Below are positions 8,722 through 16,537 of a stretch of 36,440 nt of DNA, piece after piece. The translations under genes were made by a program, and so were the position numbers. Location: NCBI GenBank assembly GCA_027325115.1, contig DAHWFG010000565.1:1-36440 (forward strand), written 5' to 3'. The stretch's first letter is position 1, and each line of letters opens with the position of its first letter. The notes under the pieces are model-generated. The model ran no database searches and was not told where the DNA came from. It saw only the letters and a program-made list of their open reading frames with translations. This DNA comes from JAKBCQ01 sp021807585. Its GTDB lineage: Bacteria; Planctomycetota; Planctomycetia; Isosphaerales; Isosphaeraceae.

Positions 8722-10392
8722 TTATGAATCGTCCGCGGCCGCGGCGAGGCCTGCGATCTCGCCGATTTCGCCTTCGTCGAGGGCTCGGCGATAGAACGAG
8801 AACTCGTCGATCCGCCCGCTGTAGTGACGGATCGGCGACCGATCGACGCGCGTCGCCGAACTCCAGTTGCCGATCTCGGCCGCCCCGACGCGTAACGCGA
8901 AGACCTTCCGAACGGGGTTGGAACTGACCCGCCGACCGTCGACGTAATGGATCACTTGTCGACGCTCGCCGTCAAAGACGACCGCGAGGTGGACCCACCG
9001 ACCCAGCCGTTCAGGCGTGAAGACGACGGGGCTATCGTAATCGACGTGACCCGCCCCGTTGCGTCCCGCGACGCCGAGCCGGATCCGACCGTCGTTGAGA
9101 ATCTGCCAGTGTGTCGCGCCCGCTTTGAAGTCGTCGGACATGAAGAGCGAGTTGAACCTTCGGTCCAATCCGTTCACGCGAACCCACGCCGCGAACGTGA
9201 GTGAAGAAAGATCGCCGGGAACGTCGAGCCGCACTCGATCGCCGACTCCTCGGAATTCCAGCGCCCCCTTGCCAGGCCATCGCCCTTCAACTCGGCCGCA
9301 GCCGACGATCGTCGCAGGGCCGATCGCCGAACCCGAATCTGCTCGATTGGCAAGAGCCTGGTCGCCGGGCGCGAGCCCTTCGATATCGAGCCGAACCAGC
9401 AATGACGGATCCAAATTCCAACGAGCGCTCGCCTTCCGCCATGCGTCGTATCGACGCCGCAAAGACTCGGTCGATCTGCTTCGCATCACCGCGGGGGTCG
9501 CGAACGCCGTCGGGTTCGCCGCGAACATCCGAACCGAACTCGTCCTGCCGATCGCCGCCGCCTCTCCCTCCTTCAAACTCCGCTTCGGTCTGGAATCGGC
9601 GTGGAGCTCAACTTCACCTTTAAACACATGAACTTCAGACTCCGACCCTGTTACATCAAGGCCGAATTCGGTTCCCAGATCGACGACCGCGCCGCTTGGC
9701 GTATCGATCCGAAACCCACGAGCCGAAGGGGGAATCTCGGCGCTCAACCGGCCCGAGGAGCAATACGCCTCGATCGACGACCGAAGCTCAAGCTCGCCGG
9801 GGCCTTCGAGCACCACACGGGCGCCGCTGAAAAACTCGATTTCAGCCAGCCCCGATTTGAGGCGGAGCCGGCCGGGGTTGAGCGGCGAACCGACCTCGTA
9901 CGAGCGGGACGGATCGGACCAGCTCGCATCAACCGAGCGAGCCAGAACCGCGACCGACGCCGTCGTCGGCTCGATCAACAACACCGACTGAGCCGATTCA
10001 CGGCCTCGATCGCTCGGCGCCGACTCTCGCGGCGGTTTCTTCAACCAAACGATCGCACCCGCGATCAACGCGATACACGCGGCTGAAACCGCCACCGTCG
10101 ACCGGTTGAAACGCCCGACGCGCGTCATATCACGGTCGGACCCGCCGCCGTCGCGCACCAAAGACGATATCGGCGCCCTCATCGCCGTGCGAGCGCCGCA
10201 TAAACTTCGGAGCATCGTATCAATAGCAAACTGTTCAAGTATACTTTGCCCCATGTTCGGATCGGTCTCGACCCGTTCGAGAAGGCGTTCGGCCGCGGCT
10301 TCGGTCAGATTTCCGACGAGATAACGTTCGATCAGTTCGTCAACGTCGTCGAGCGAACTTCGTTCGTCGGGGGGTTCGGGAATGTCAGACAT
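8722..10392 (-). CDS. FecR-LamG domain membrane protein, probable partner of the ECF sigma factor
   Basis: A 556-residue protein. Residues 1-95 are cytoplasmic and contain an acidic helical segment (DDVDELIERYLVGNLTEAAA) like the zinc-finger-less anti-sigma heads of planctomycete FecR proteins. A membrane helix follows (98-117, VAVSAACIALIAGAIVWL). Next comes a FecR domain (about 140-285) with the typical TPSGAVVDLGTEF and VFKGEVEL motifs, then a LamG/concanavalin-like domain (about 400-550) with FAAWVRV and YSGRIDEFSFYRRAL. The start at 10392 is supported by a strong GGGGGGAG ribosome site about 8 nt upstream. It overlaps the sigma-factor stop by 8 nt (ATGTCTGA), so translation is probably coupled. 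FecR proteins relay periplasmic signals to a cognate ECF sigma factor, and LamG domains often bind carbohydrate; a glycan ligand here is inference. Confidence 0.9.
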   Translation of the reverse strand: MSDIPEPPDERSSLDDVDELIERYLVGNLTEAAAERLLERVETDPNMGQSILEQFAIDTMLRSLCGARTAMRAPISSLVRDGGGSDRDMTRVGRFNRSTVAVSAACIALIAGAIVWLKKPPRESAPSDRGRESAQSVLLIEPTTASVAVLARSVDASWSDPSRSYEVGSPLNPGRLRLKSGLAEIEFFSGARVVLEGPGELELRSSIEAYCSSGRLSAEIPPSARGFRIDTPSGAVVDLGTEFGLDVTGSESEVHVFKGEVELHADSRPKRSLKEGEAAAIGRTSSVRMFAANPTAFATPAVMRSRSTESLRRRYDAWRKASARWNLDPSLLVRLDIEGLAPGDQALANRADSGSAIGPATIVGCGRVEGRWPGKGALEFRGVGDRVRLDVPGDLSSLTFAAWVRVNGLDRRFNSLFMSDDFKAGATHWQILNDGRIRLGVAGRNGAGHVDYDSPVVFTPERLGRWVHLAVVFDGERRQVIHYVDGRRVSSNPVRKVFALRVGAAEIGNWSSATRVDRSPIRHYSGRIDEFSFYRRALDEGEIGEIAGLAAAADDS

Positions 10393-10915
10393 AAGCCTCT
10401 CCCCCCTGGGTCGATCGGTTAATACAGATCCGGAGCTTCTCGCGTAACCGACAAATCGCGCGGCACACCGTGTCCGTCCGGGTCCCCGTTTGGCACGCGA
10501 TCTCGGCGGTTGATAGATCGGCGTAATAATACATATCGATGAGAGACCGGCTTTTCGCGGGGAGCTTTTCGAGGCAGCGTCGCAGGGCGTCGGTTTCTTC
10601 TTCATATCGAGCCGGCGCGGTTCGCTCCTCGGCGAGCATCCGTAAGTGATCCGCAAGCTTACGCATCATTTCGGGCATTTCACGCGTCCGTTCACGCCAG
10701 TACCGCTGAGCGACATGACGCGTCATCGTCGCCAGCAAAGGCTTGGGATCGGTGTCGAGATCCCACCGGTCCGCTTTCGCGATAAACTCGAGGAACACCT
10801 GCTGCAGCACATCTTCGGCGAGCCCCGGCCACGGCGCGTGCTTAAGCGCCAAGCCCATCACGAAGCCGTGATGTGACATAAACACCTGTGCAGCATGCGT
10901 TTCTTCGCGATTCAT
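10385..10915 (-). CDS. ECF-type RNA polymerase sigma-70 factor
   Basis: A 176-residue ECF sigma factor with region 2 (about 10-80: LAEDVLQQVFLEFI, then the DNA-melting segment with TRHVAQRYWRER) and region 4 (about 110-165: CLEKLPAKSRSLIDMYYY, TAEIACQTGTRTDTVCRAI). It recruits RNA polymerase to a dedicated promoter set. The GAGGG about 8 nt before the ATG at 10915 supports the start. The 3' end overlaps the FecR-LamG gene by 8 nt in the ATGTCTGA arrangement, which is typical of sigma/anti-sigma pairs. The Gfo/Idh/MocA and PVC-dehydrogenase genes downstream on the same strand are plausible members of its regulon, but no promoter motif confirms this. Confidence 0.93.
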   Translation of the reverse strand: MNREETHAAQVFMSHHGFVMGLALKHAPWPGLAEDVLQQVFLEFIAKADRWDLDTDPKPLLATMTRHVAQRYWRERTREMPEMMRKLADHLRMLAEERTAPARYEEETDALRRCLEKLPAKSRSLIDMYYYADLSTAEIACQTGTRTDTVCRAICRLREKLRICINRSTQGGEAYV

Positions 10916-11323
10916 CTGCCGACCCTCGGACGTCGCATCATTTTACCCCGCACGAGGCGGCAAAACCGGACACGATCTTTGGGATTTCTTGACGCCGCTC
11001 GTTCGATGACAAGCTCCCACAGTAATTTCATCAATCGCGCGAGCGTTCAATTAAGCTTATTATCGTGGTGCGAAAGCGAACGACGAATCGGACCGCGTTC
11101 AAATTTCTCCTACGTGTTGAAGCCTTTGGTGGAACCGGGGTAACGCCGACGCCGCCCGACGCAAAAAAATCACTGGACTTGACTTGCGGCAATTGGGATA
11201 TTGATAAGGACGAATCAAGGTTTCGGTTGGAACGTTCAACGACCGACGGCGGGTCGCTCGATACGATCGATCGAGGAACCTCGGCGATTCTTAAAAAGTC
11301 GACGTCGCTTTCTTTTCGATCCA
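10916..11323. other. Intergenic region upstream of the ECF sigma gene
   Basis: About 400 bp with no supported gene. It must contain the sigma-factor promoter; a TAAAAT string lies about 25 bp before the start on the minus strand but has no well-spaced -35. On the plus strand a TTGACT at 11179-11184 is followed 17 bp later only by a poor -10 (TGATAA). The reading frames here lack recognisable domains. Confidence 0.4.
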
Positions 11324-11527
11324 TCAATCGCGGTTCATGAGCATCTCGGCCGGGTGATTCGTTTTCGCTCTATTCAAAGTCGTCATGTAGTTGTTATCGC
11401 TAGGGCGATTCATTCGGCGTTCGGCGGCCTCATCCGCAAGCTCCTCGACCTTGACGGATGATTGTGAAAGGGTCGTATCATGGCGTAAATCATGGGGTCC
11501 ACGATTCGGATTCCGATGGGAGCGCAT
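11324..11527 (-). CDS. Possible small hypothetical protein (67 aa)
   Basis: I do not recognise this protein. The candidate frame starts at ATG 11527 and ends in TGA at 11324. Its codons look moderately natural for the window (GAG GAG, GCC GCC, CGC, CTC), and the second half is a charged helix-like segment (VKVEELADEAAERRMNR) followed by a polar tail ending NHPAEMLMNRD. There is no strong ribosome site upstream, only a GCGGG. It would be transcribed divergently from the zinc-ribbon gene at 11607. It may instead be a chance ORF; the open frame continues upstream across the zinc-ribbon start, which weakens the call. Confidence 0.3.
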   Translation of the reverse strand: MRSHRNPNRGPHDLRHDTTLSQSSVKVEELADEAAERRMNRPSDNNYMTTLNRAKTNHPAEMLMNRD

Positions 11528-11606
11528 GTCGACCCGCGGAAAAAGCTCGCTATCATTAGACGTTACGAATAGGGGCTTGTTGTGCTTCGAGTTCAAGGAC
11601 ACTCCG

Positions 11607-11915
11607 ATGCCTGAATCGTCCGGAAAGAGCGTTCCACTCCATTTGGAATACCGCCATCCGGTCGGTTCCGATCTCGAACTGTCCGGGTATCTGTGCCTTC
11701 GCTGCGAATCGAACCTCGATATCAATCAACCCGAGGCCGAGGTTCCCGATCGCCTCCTCGGCGTTTGCAGCGATTGCGGCTCGTGGTACTTGATCGATAT
11801 CGACCCCGAGACCGAATCCGACATCGTGGTGATGCGAATCCCCGACGCGCAAGAATTGCGCGACGCCATCTCCTCGACGAAATCCAAAGCGAAAACCAGA
11901 GCCGACAAAGCCTGA
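11607..11915 (+). CDS. Small zinc-ribbon protein (hypothetical)
   Basis: A 102-residue protein whose middle holds two CxxC knuckles, CLRC (30-33) and CSDC (54-57), about 20 residues apart, as in a zinc ribbon. The segment after the second knuckle (GSWYLIDIDPETESDIVVMRI) looks like a beta-strand that closes the fold, and the C-terminus is a Lys/Arg-rich helix. Such proteins usually bind nucleic acid or protein partners, but I cannot assign a function. I chose the ATG at 11607 because AAGGAC lies 6 nt upstream. The open frame extends further upstream to 11391, but that part lacks conserved character. The gene stands alone, with about 510 bp of non-coding DNA before the convergent RNase R gene. 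Confidence 0.75.
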   Translation: MPESSGKSVPLHLEYRHPVGSDLELSGYLCLRCESNLDINQPEAEVPDRLLGVCSDCGSWYLIDIDPETESDIVVMRIPDAQELRDAISSTKSKAKTRADKA

Positions 11916-12428
11916 TCGACAAGCATCGGTCCAATTCTCGCGCAAGAACCTCACGCGGCGTAGCCGCAATCCTACCAACACGACGCGCGCGCGAGGGGTT
12001 TATGATAATAGCATGTAAACTTTCGATTGATCATTGGATCTGACCCTCGCTTGCGCGTTTTGGTGTTGCGCTTTTTCTCGGGGGAAGAACAGCAAGTCGT
12101 TCATTGACAAGAGATTAGATCATAGCCAAGTCGATCATCACATTTGGAGTCGAAGCCGGAAATGCCGTTCGATTCACAAGCACGTAGCGCCGGCGAGTGA
12201 GTCGTTCTATTTCGAATATACGCACTCGCTCACGCTTCGTGCTTGTATTACAGATCGATTCACATATGTAGTCTCCATACCGAAGGTAACGGAAACGCGC
12301 AACATCAAAACTTGCGCGTCGGTTTAGTATAAGCCGACATCCGTTCTCTCAAAGATGCGCGCACGGAGCGTCGAAGTGACGGACAATGACTCTACAGCGC
12401 CGCCCGCTCGGGAGGAATTTCGTCACGA
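11916..12428. other. Convergent intergenic region with a large hairpin
   Basis: About 510 bp between the zinc-ribbon stop and the RNase R stop. The only structure I can support is the long imperfect inverted repeat at 12176-12246, listed separately. The flanks (12000-12170 and 12250-12350) are noticeably AT-richer than the coding DNA. They contain short ORFs without recognisable domains or ribosome sites. No tRNA-like or known ncRNA fold was recognised. Confidence 0.5.
12176..12246. repeat. Imperfect 24-bp inverted repeat (hairpin)
   Basis: The left arm 12176-12199 and right arm 12223-12246 match over 20 of 24 positions as reverse complements. Blocks of 9, 4 and 7 perfect pairs are separated by a 1-nt and a 3-nt mismatch, with a 23-nt AT-rich loop. 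The outer block is ACAAGCACG opposite CGTGCTTGT. It lies between two convergent genes, where a bidirectional terminator is expected, but there is no T-run on either strand. It could equally be a structured RNA, a palindromic element remnant or a protein-binding site. Confidence 0.7.
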
Positions 12429-14753
12429 TCAACGCTTCTTTTTCCCCTTCTTTTGCGCCTTGGCGTTCGCCTTCTTGGGAACCGCGCGACGTTCACGCGC
12501 GGGCTCGACGAATCGCCTCGGAGGCGCACCGCCGCGTCGCTTGGGAGGCCGACGACGTTCGACGCGATCGACCTCCTGATGCGGCAAAATCAAATCGAGC
12601 TCGCGACCGTCGACGTCCACCCGCGCAATCCGTACCTCAAGACGATCCCCGAGCCGATAACGAAATCCCTTGCGTCGACTCGTCAAAGAATGCGTTTCCG
12701 GCTCATAAATATAATAATCCAATCCCGATTCGGCCTCGTCGAGCACCGCGACATGGAGCAAACCCTCGACGGGGAATTCGATCAGCCGGCAAAAAAGCCC
12801 GAAATCCTCGACCCCGACGACGACCGCGTGAAACAACTCGCCGATTTTCGGTTCAAGATACGAAAGTAATTTTACGCGTATGAGTTCGCGTTCGGCGGCC
12901 TCGGCTCTGCGCTCCAATTTGGTGCAATGATCGCCCAATACCGTCAGCTCGTCGAAATCGCTTTTCGGCTTTTTTCCCGCGAGAATCGCCAGAATCTGGC
13001 GATGAACCTGAAGATCGGGATAACGGCGGATCGGCGACGTAAAGTGGCAGTAATCGTCGCTCGCTAGCGCGTAATGACCGATCTCCTCGGGAGTGTACCG
13101 CGCTTGTTTCAAACTCCTCAGTAAGCCGTAATGAATCGCGTGCGCCTCGGGAAGCAAAGCCGTCTCGCGGAGCAGCCTTTGCAGCTCGAATCGACTGCGC
13201 GGTTCTTCGATCGCAATCCCCAAACTCCGCACGAATTCGGCGAAACGGAGCAGCTTGAGCGGGTCGGGATCCTCGTGACCGCGCCGCAAAAATCCGGCTT
13301 CGCGCTCGCTCAAAAACTCGGCCGCGGCCTCGTTCGCGGCGAGCATGAACTCCTCGATCAACCGATGACTCTCGTCATGCGCGACGATCCGAGCCCCCGT
13401 CACCTCGCCCGAATCCCCCAGCTCGACAGCGATCTCGGGCATGTCGAGCTCGAGCGCGCCACGCTCGATCCGTCGCTTGCGCAAGATCAAAGCCAACTCG
13501 CGCATTGGAGCGATCAAAGCGACGGCCACGGGATCGAACGACGCGTCGCCGGCCGATACATCTAATCTTCCATGTTTAATAACTTCATAAGCTTGTTCGT
13601 AGGTAAATCTTTGAAGAACGCGGATCGCCGATCGCGCGAATTTGACGTCGGTTTTCCGCCCCTCGGGGTCGAACTCGATCAAAACGCTGACGGCGTAACG
13701 CGTTCGGCCGGCTTGAAGGCTCGCGACTCCGTTCGAGACGACCTCGGGAATCATCGGCAGGACGCGATCGGGGAGGTAAACGCTCGTCCCCCGCTCCCGC
13801 GCCGAACGATCGACATGCGAGCCGAGTTCGACAAACCACGACACGTCGGCGATGTGCACCCCCAGCGAATAAAAGCCTTTTTCATCACGCGACAGCGAAA
13901 TCGCATCGTCAAAATCACGCGCGTTTGCAGGATCAATCGTGATCGTCGGTAGATCGCGCAGATCGAGCCGGCCCGAAACGTGATCGGGGTCGAATTCGTT
14001 CGCTCTCCGCCGCGCCTCGATCAACGTCTCATCGTCGAATTGATCGGGAAGTTCAAAGCTTTTGATAATTGAGAGGGTGTCGACCCCGGGCTCGCCGCGA
14101 CGCCCGAGGATTTCAATCAAAACCCCCTCGCCTCCTTGATACGGAGTCGGATAGCGGACGATCTCGACCGTCGCCTTATCCCCAGGCTTCGCCCCCTTGG
14201 CGCCGGGATCGCCCACATAAATCGGATCGTGGAACGTCCCCCCGTCGATCTTGACGAAACCCGAGACTTCCAGTTCAAGATATGTTCCTACAAATAACGA
14301 CGAGGCCCGCGAACGGACCTCGACGATCTCGCCGCGACGATTCGGCCCGCGATCGCGCGACTTGGGCTTGAGCCGAACCGCGACGACGTCCCCCGTCGAA
14401 GCGTCTCCCGCGGATTCCACGGGGATGTAAATATCTTTGCTCTTATCCGCGACGCCGGTTTGGCGGACGAAGCCGAACCCCTTGCGATTGCGGCGAAAAA
14501 CGCCGACGACGACCCCCTTGTTCAAGGTCGAGGCGGTCGACGAACCCTCGTTCAAATCCGCGACGAGCAGAGCTCGATCCGAACGGCGAACGATCAAACC
14601 CGCATCAAGCATACGCTTGATCACACGTTTAAATTCAGGATAATCGTCGGGGAACAGGCCCGAACGCTTCCAGAGCCCGCGCGATGTCGGCGGCTTGCGG
14701 GATCGATCGCTCAGCTCCTCCAGAATGCTCGCTTCAACGTCGTCTCTCGTCAT
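12429..14753 (-). CDS. rnr: Ribonuclease R (RNB-family 3'-5' exoribonuclease)
   Basis: A 774-residue processive 3'-5' exoribonuclease that degrades structured RNA. An N-terminal winged-helix-like part (1-65) leads into cold-shock OB folds (about 78-215, with RKGFGFVR). The RNB catalytic domain (about 260-590) contains ITIDPANARDFDDA at 271-284, whose aspartates 274, 280, 282 and 283 are the expected Mg2+ ligands, followed by GVHIADVSWFV. A C-terminal S1 domain (about 650-735) precedes a Lys/Arg-rich tail (KAQKKGKKKR), as in other RNase R proteins. The open frame extends 76 codons upstream into the preceding gene. I chose the ATG at 14753 because it follows the yhaM-like stop by 40 bp and has a purine-rich GGCGAGA just before it. 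It is likely co-transcribed with the YhaM-like gene. Confidence 0.95.
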   Translation of the reverse strand: MTRDDVEASILEELSDRSRKPPTSRGLWKRSGLFPDDYPEFKRVIKRMLDAGLIVRRSDRALLVADLNEGSSTASTLNKGVVVGVFRRNRKGFGFVRQTGVADKSKDIYIPVESAGDASTGDVVAVRLKPKSRDRGPNRRGEIVEVRSRASSLFVGTYLELEVSGFVKIDGGTFHDPIYVGDPGAKGAKPGDKATVEIVRYPTPYQGGEGVLIEILGRRGEPGVDTLSIIKSFELPDQFDDETLIEARRRANEFDPDHVSGRLDLRDLPTITIDPANARDFDDAISLSRDEKGFYSLGVHIADVSWFVELGSHVDRSARERGTSVYLPDRVLPMIPEVVSNGVASLQAGRTRYAVSVLIEFDPEGRKTDVKFARSAIRVLQRFTYEQAYEVIKHGRLDVSAGDASFDPVAVALIAPMRELALILRKRRIERGALELDMPEIAVELGDSGEVTGARIVAHDESHRLIEEFMLAANEAAAEFLSEREAGFLRRGHEDPDPLKLLRFAEFVRSLGIAIEEPRSRFELQRLLRETALLPEAHAIHYGLLRSLKQARYTPEEIGHYALASDDYCHFTSPIRRYPDLQVHRQILAILAGKKPKSDFDELTVLGDHCTKLERRAEAAERELIRVKLLSYLEPKIGELFHAVVVGVEDFGLFCRLIEFPVEGLLHVAVLDEAESGLDYYIYEPETHSLTSRRKGFRYRLGDRLEVRIARVDVDGRELDLILPHQEVDRVERRRPPKRRGGAPPRRFVEPARERRAVPKKANAKAQKKGKKKR

Positions 14754-14793
14754 TCTCGCCAGGCCGTTCCATGTTGAAAGTCGATCGAGACGC

Positions 14794-15819
14794 TCATTCC
14801 CCGGCGATCTCGGCCGCCGCGGGCTCGCCGTTCTCCCCCTCTGTCGTCGCCGCGAGACCGCTCGATCCCTTGAAGAGACGTCGCCCCAAATCCTGCTGAT
14901 ACGGCGTCCAGCGCGATTCGCGACCAGGATCGTCGCGGATCTCCCGCGTGAACGAATGAATCTTGGCGTCGAGATTATCAAGATAATGCAGCGCGATCGC
15001 CTCGGGAGTCATCGGCAACTTGGGACTGCCGTATTCATAAAGGCCATGATGGCTAACAATCATATGCTTAACGCGAAGCAAAAGCTCGGCGGGGAACGGC
15101 TCACCCGTCAGGTCGATCGTCCGCTCAACCTTGTCGCGGAGCATCTCCACCCCCATCACCAGATGACCGATCAATTGCCCCTCGTCAGTATATGAAAAAG
15201 CGCGATCATACGAAAGCTCGTCGATCTTACCGATATCGTGGAGAAAAACCCCGGTTAACAGCAGATCGCGGTCGATCTCGGGGTAGAACTCGCAGATCGC
15301 CCGCGCCGTTTCAAGAAGCGTTACCACATGCTCAAGCAAACCACTGTGATATGCGTGATGATTTTTGATACCCGCGGGCGACGCGACGAACTTGCGGACG
15401 AATTCGTCGTCGATCAAAAAGCATTCGACCAGAGCGCGAAGGTGGGGATTGGAAAGCTTGAGCAAGATCTCTTTGAGGCGAGCGAGCAGCTTCGTTCCGT
15501 TGAGCGACGATCGCGGCGTAAAGTCGTCGGGATCGAGCCCCGTCGAATCGGCGACCTCGAGATGCGAGACGATCATCTGGAGCGCGCCCTGGAACACCTG
15601 CACCTTGGCGCGGACTCGAAGATAATCGCCGGGCTCGAAACCCGCGGCGATCCGCTCGGTCGCGTTCCAAAGCCGAGCCCCCACCGTTCCCGTCTTATCG
15701 CGCAAATCCAGGTGGAGATACAGGTTCCCTTGCCGATTGGCCCTCAACTGCTTATCGGCCACCAGGAAAACCTCGTCCACCGAAACGCCGTTCGAAAGCG
15801 TGTTAACGTATTGTCGCAT
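14794..15819 (-). CDS. yhaM: YhaM-like 3'-5' exoribonuclease (OB fold + HD domain)
   Basis: A 341-residue protein with an N-terminal nucleic-acid-binding OB fold (about 15-90, GNLYLHLDLRDKTGTVGARLW) and a C-terminal HD metal-dependent domain. The HD residues visible are HHAYHSGLLEH (154-164), FLHDIGK (192-198; the HD pair is 194-195), GH at 218-219 and SHHG (256-259). This architecture matches YhaM, a 3'-5' exoribonuclease that trims single-stranded RNA, best known in Firmicutes. It lies immediately upstream of RNase R on the same strand, so the two probably form an RNA-decay operon. No clear ribosome site is visible before the ATG at 15819. A related HD-OB hydrolase with another nucleic-acid role cannot be excluded. 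Confidence 0.9.
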   Translation of the reverse strand: MRQYVNTLSNGVSVDEVFLVADKQLRANRQGNLYLHLDLRDKTGTVGARLWNATERIAAGFEPGDYLRVRAKVQVFQGALQMIVSHLEVADSTGLDPDDFTPRSSLNGTKLLARLKEILLKLSNPHLRALVECFLIDDEFVRKFVASPAGIKNHHAYHSGLLEHVVTLLETARAICEFYPEIDRDLLLTGVFLHDIGKIDELSYDRAFSYTDEGQLIGHLVMGVEMLRDKVERTIDLTGEPFPAELLLRVKHMIVSHHGLYEYGSPKLPMTPEAIALHYLDNLDAKIHSFTREIRDDPGRESRWTPYQQDLGRRLFKGSSGLAATTEGENGEPAAAEIAGE

Positions 15820-16333
15820 CGGAATATATTCGCGCCTCAGAAAAGTTCCGAATCGCCGATCGATACGGGTCGAAGAGAGGTCGATTGTAGAAACCCCGCG
15901 CTCGCCGGGTCAAGTACGGCGAAATCGCCGAGCGTCTTCGTCGACTCGATTGACTCTCTTTCTACTATGATGAATTTGATTGAATTTTTATTTCAGTTTC
16001 AACCCGGGTAAATCGCGCGATCGGCGCAACGCTCGAACGGCGATTCATGAACGGCGGACAAAACGGATCGGCGAGTGCACGCGGGAATTCTCCCAACCGA
16101 TCCAAAACGCGAATCGCAAAAAGATCGACCGCCGCGGCGGATCGGCTTTAGCAGATACACGACGAACCGAAGCCGAAACCGGGTGAAGCATTCGGCTTCG
16201 GATTGGGATCGAAAGCGATCGATTCGATCGCCGCGCGGCGTGGATCGATGTTCGTATCTTGTTGATCGGCTTTAGCTTAGGTATGCGAGCGCGGACGACC
16301 GAAGCGTCGTCGTCGCGACGTCGAGCCGAGCGT
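15820..16333. other. Intergenic region upstream of the yhaM-rnr operon
   Basis: About 510 bp without a supported gene. It contains an 11-bp perfect inverted repeat (16167-16177 and 16191-16201, listed separately). It also has a 13-bp direct repeat, GATCGGCTTTAGC, at 16140-16152 and 16264-16276. An AT-rich patch at 15955-16005 may include the yhaM promoter, but no confident -35/-10 pair was found. No reading frame here has recognisable domains. Confidence 0.45.
16167..16201 (-). terminator. Hairpin downstream of the patatin unit, possible terminator
   Basis: A perfect 11-bp inverted repeat (CCGAAGCCGAA and TTCGGCTTCGG) with a 13-nt loop lies about 130 bp beyond the stop of the small ORF at 16334. 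It is placed where the patatin transcript should end, but no T-run follows on either strand, so it would be an atypical or Rho-assisted terminator at best. Confidence 0.3.
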
Positions 16334-16537
16334 TTATTTCTTGCGCGGAACGATCGACGCGTTGCTCATTTGACGGAAAAACTCGTCGCGATCGCGTCGC
16401 ATATTGGCGCAACGCTCGTTACTCGCCGTTTCATAGGCAATCGCCTCATCGAGTCGGCGTTTCGACTCGGCTTTGGCGGAAGAATCGCTTCGGAAAGTGG
16501 GATTCGATTGCGGGTTTGTTTCGGCCATCGCCGTCAC
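16334..16537 (-). CDS. Small hypothetical protein coupled to the patatin gene
   Basis: I do not recognise this 67-residue protein. It begins with Ser/Asn-rich sequence (MTAMAETNPQSNPTFRSD) and continues as a strongly charged, probably helical segment (KRRLDEAIAYETASNERC, then RRDRDEFFRQM), ending in PRKK. No membrane segment or signal peptide is visible. Its ATG (16537) overlaps the patatin stop as ATGA, the classic arrangement for translational coupling, and AAGG lies just before. A second ATG three codons on (16528) is also possible. The overlap is the main reason to believe it; otherwise its length would allow a chance ORF. Its partner role is unknown. Confidence 0.55.
   Translation of the reverse strand: MTAMAETNPQSNPTFRSDSSAKAESKRRLDEAIAYETASNERCANMRRDRDEFFRQMSNASIVPRKK

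Noticed and set aside
10393..10656. N-terminal extension of the FecR-LamG frame
   Set aside because: It would lie inside the ECF sigma gene; the ATG at 10392 has a very strong ribosome site and family-like N-terminus.
11179..11207. TTGACT-17-TGATAA promoter candidate
   Set aside because: The -10 matches the consensus poorly and no gene starts at a suitable distance.
14754..14981. N-terminal extension of the RNase R frame
   Set aside because: The added residues are Arg/Ser-rich without RNase R character and overlap the YhaM-like gene.
16140..16276. 13-bp direct repeat GATCGGCTTTAGC in two copies
   Set aside because: Only two copies 124 bp apart with no other element features; too little for a mobile element or repeat array.
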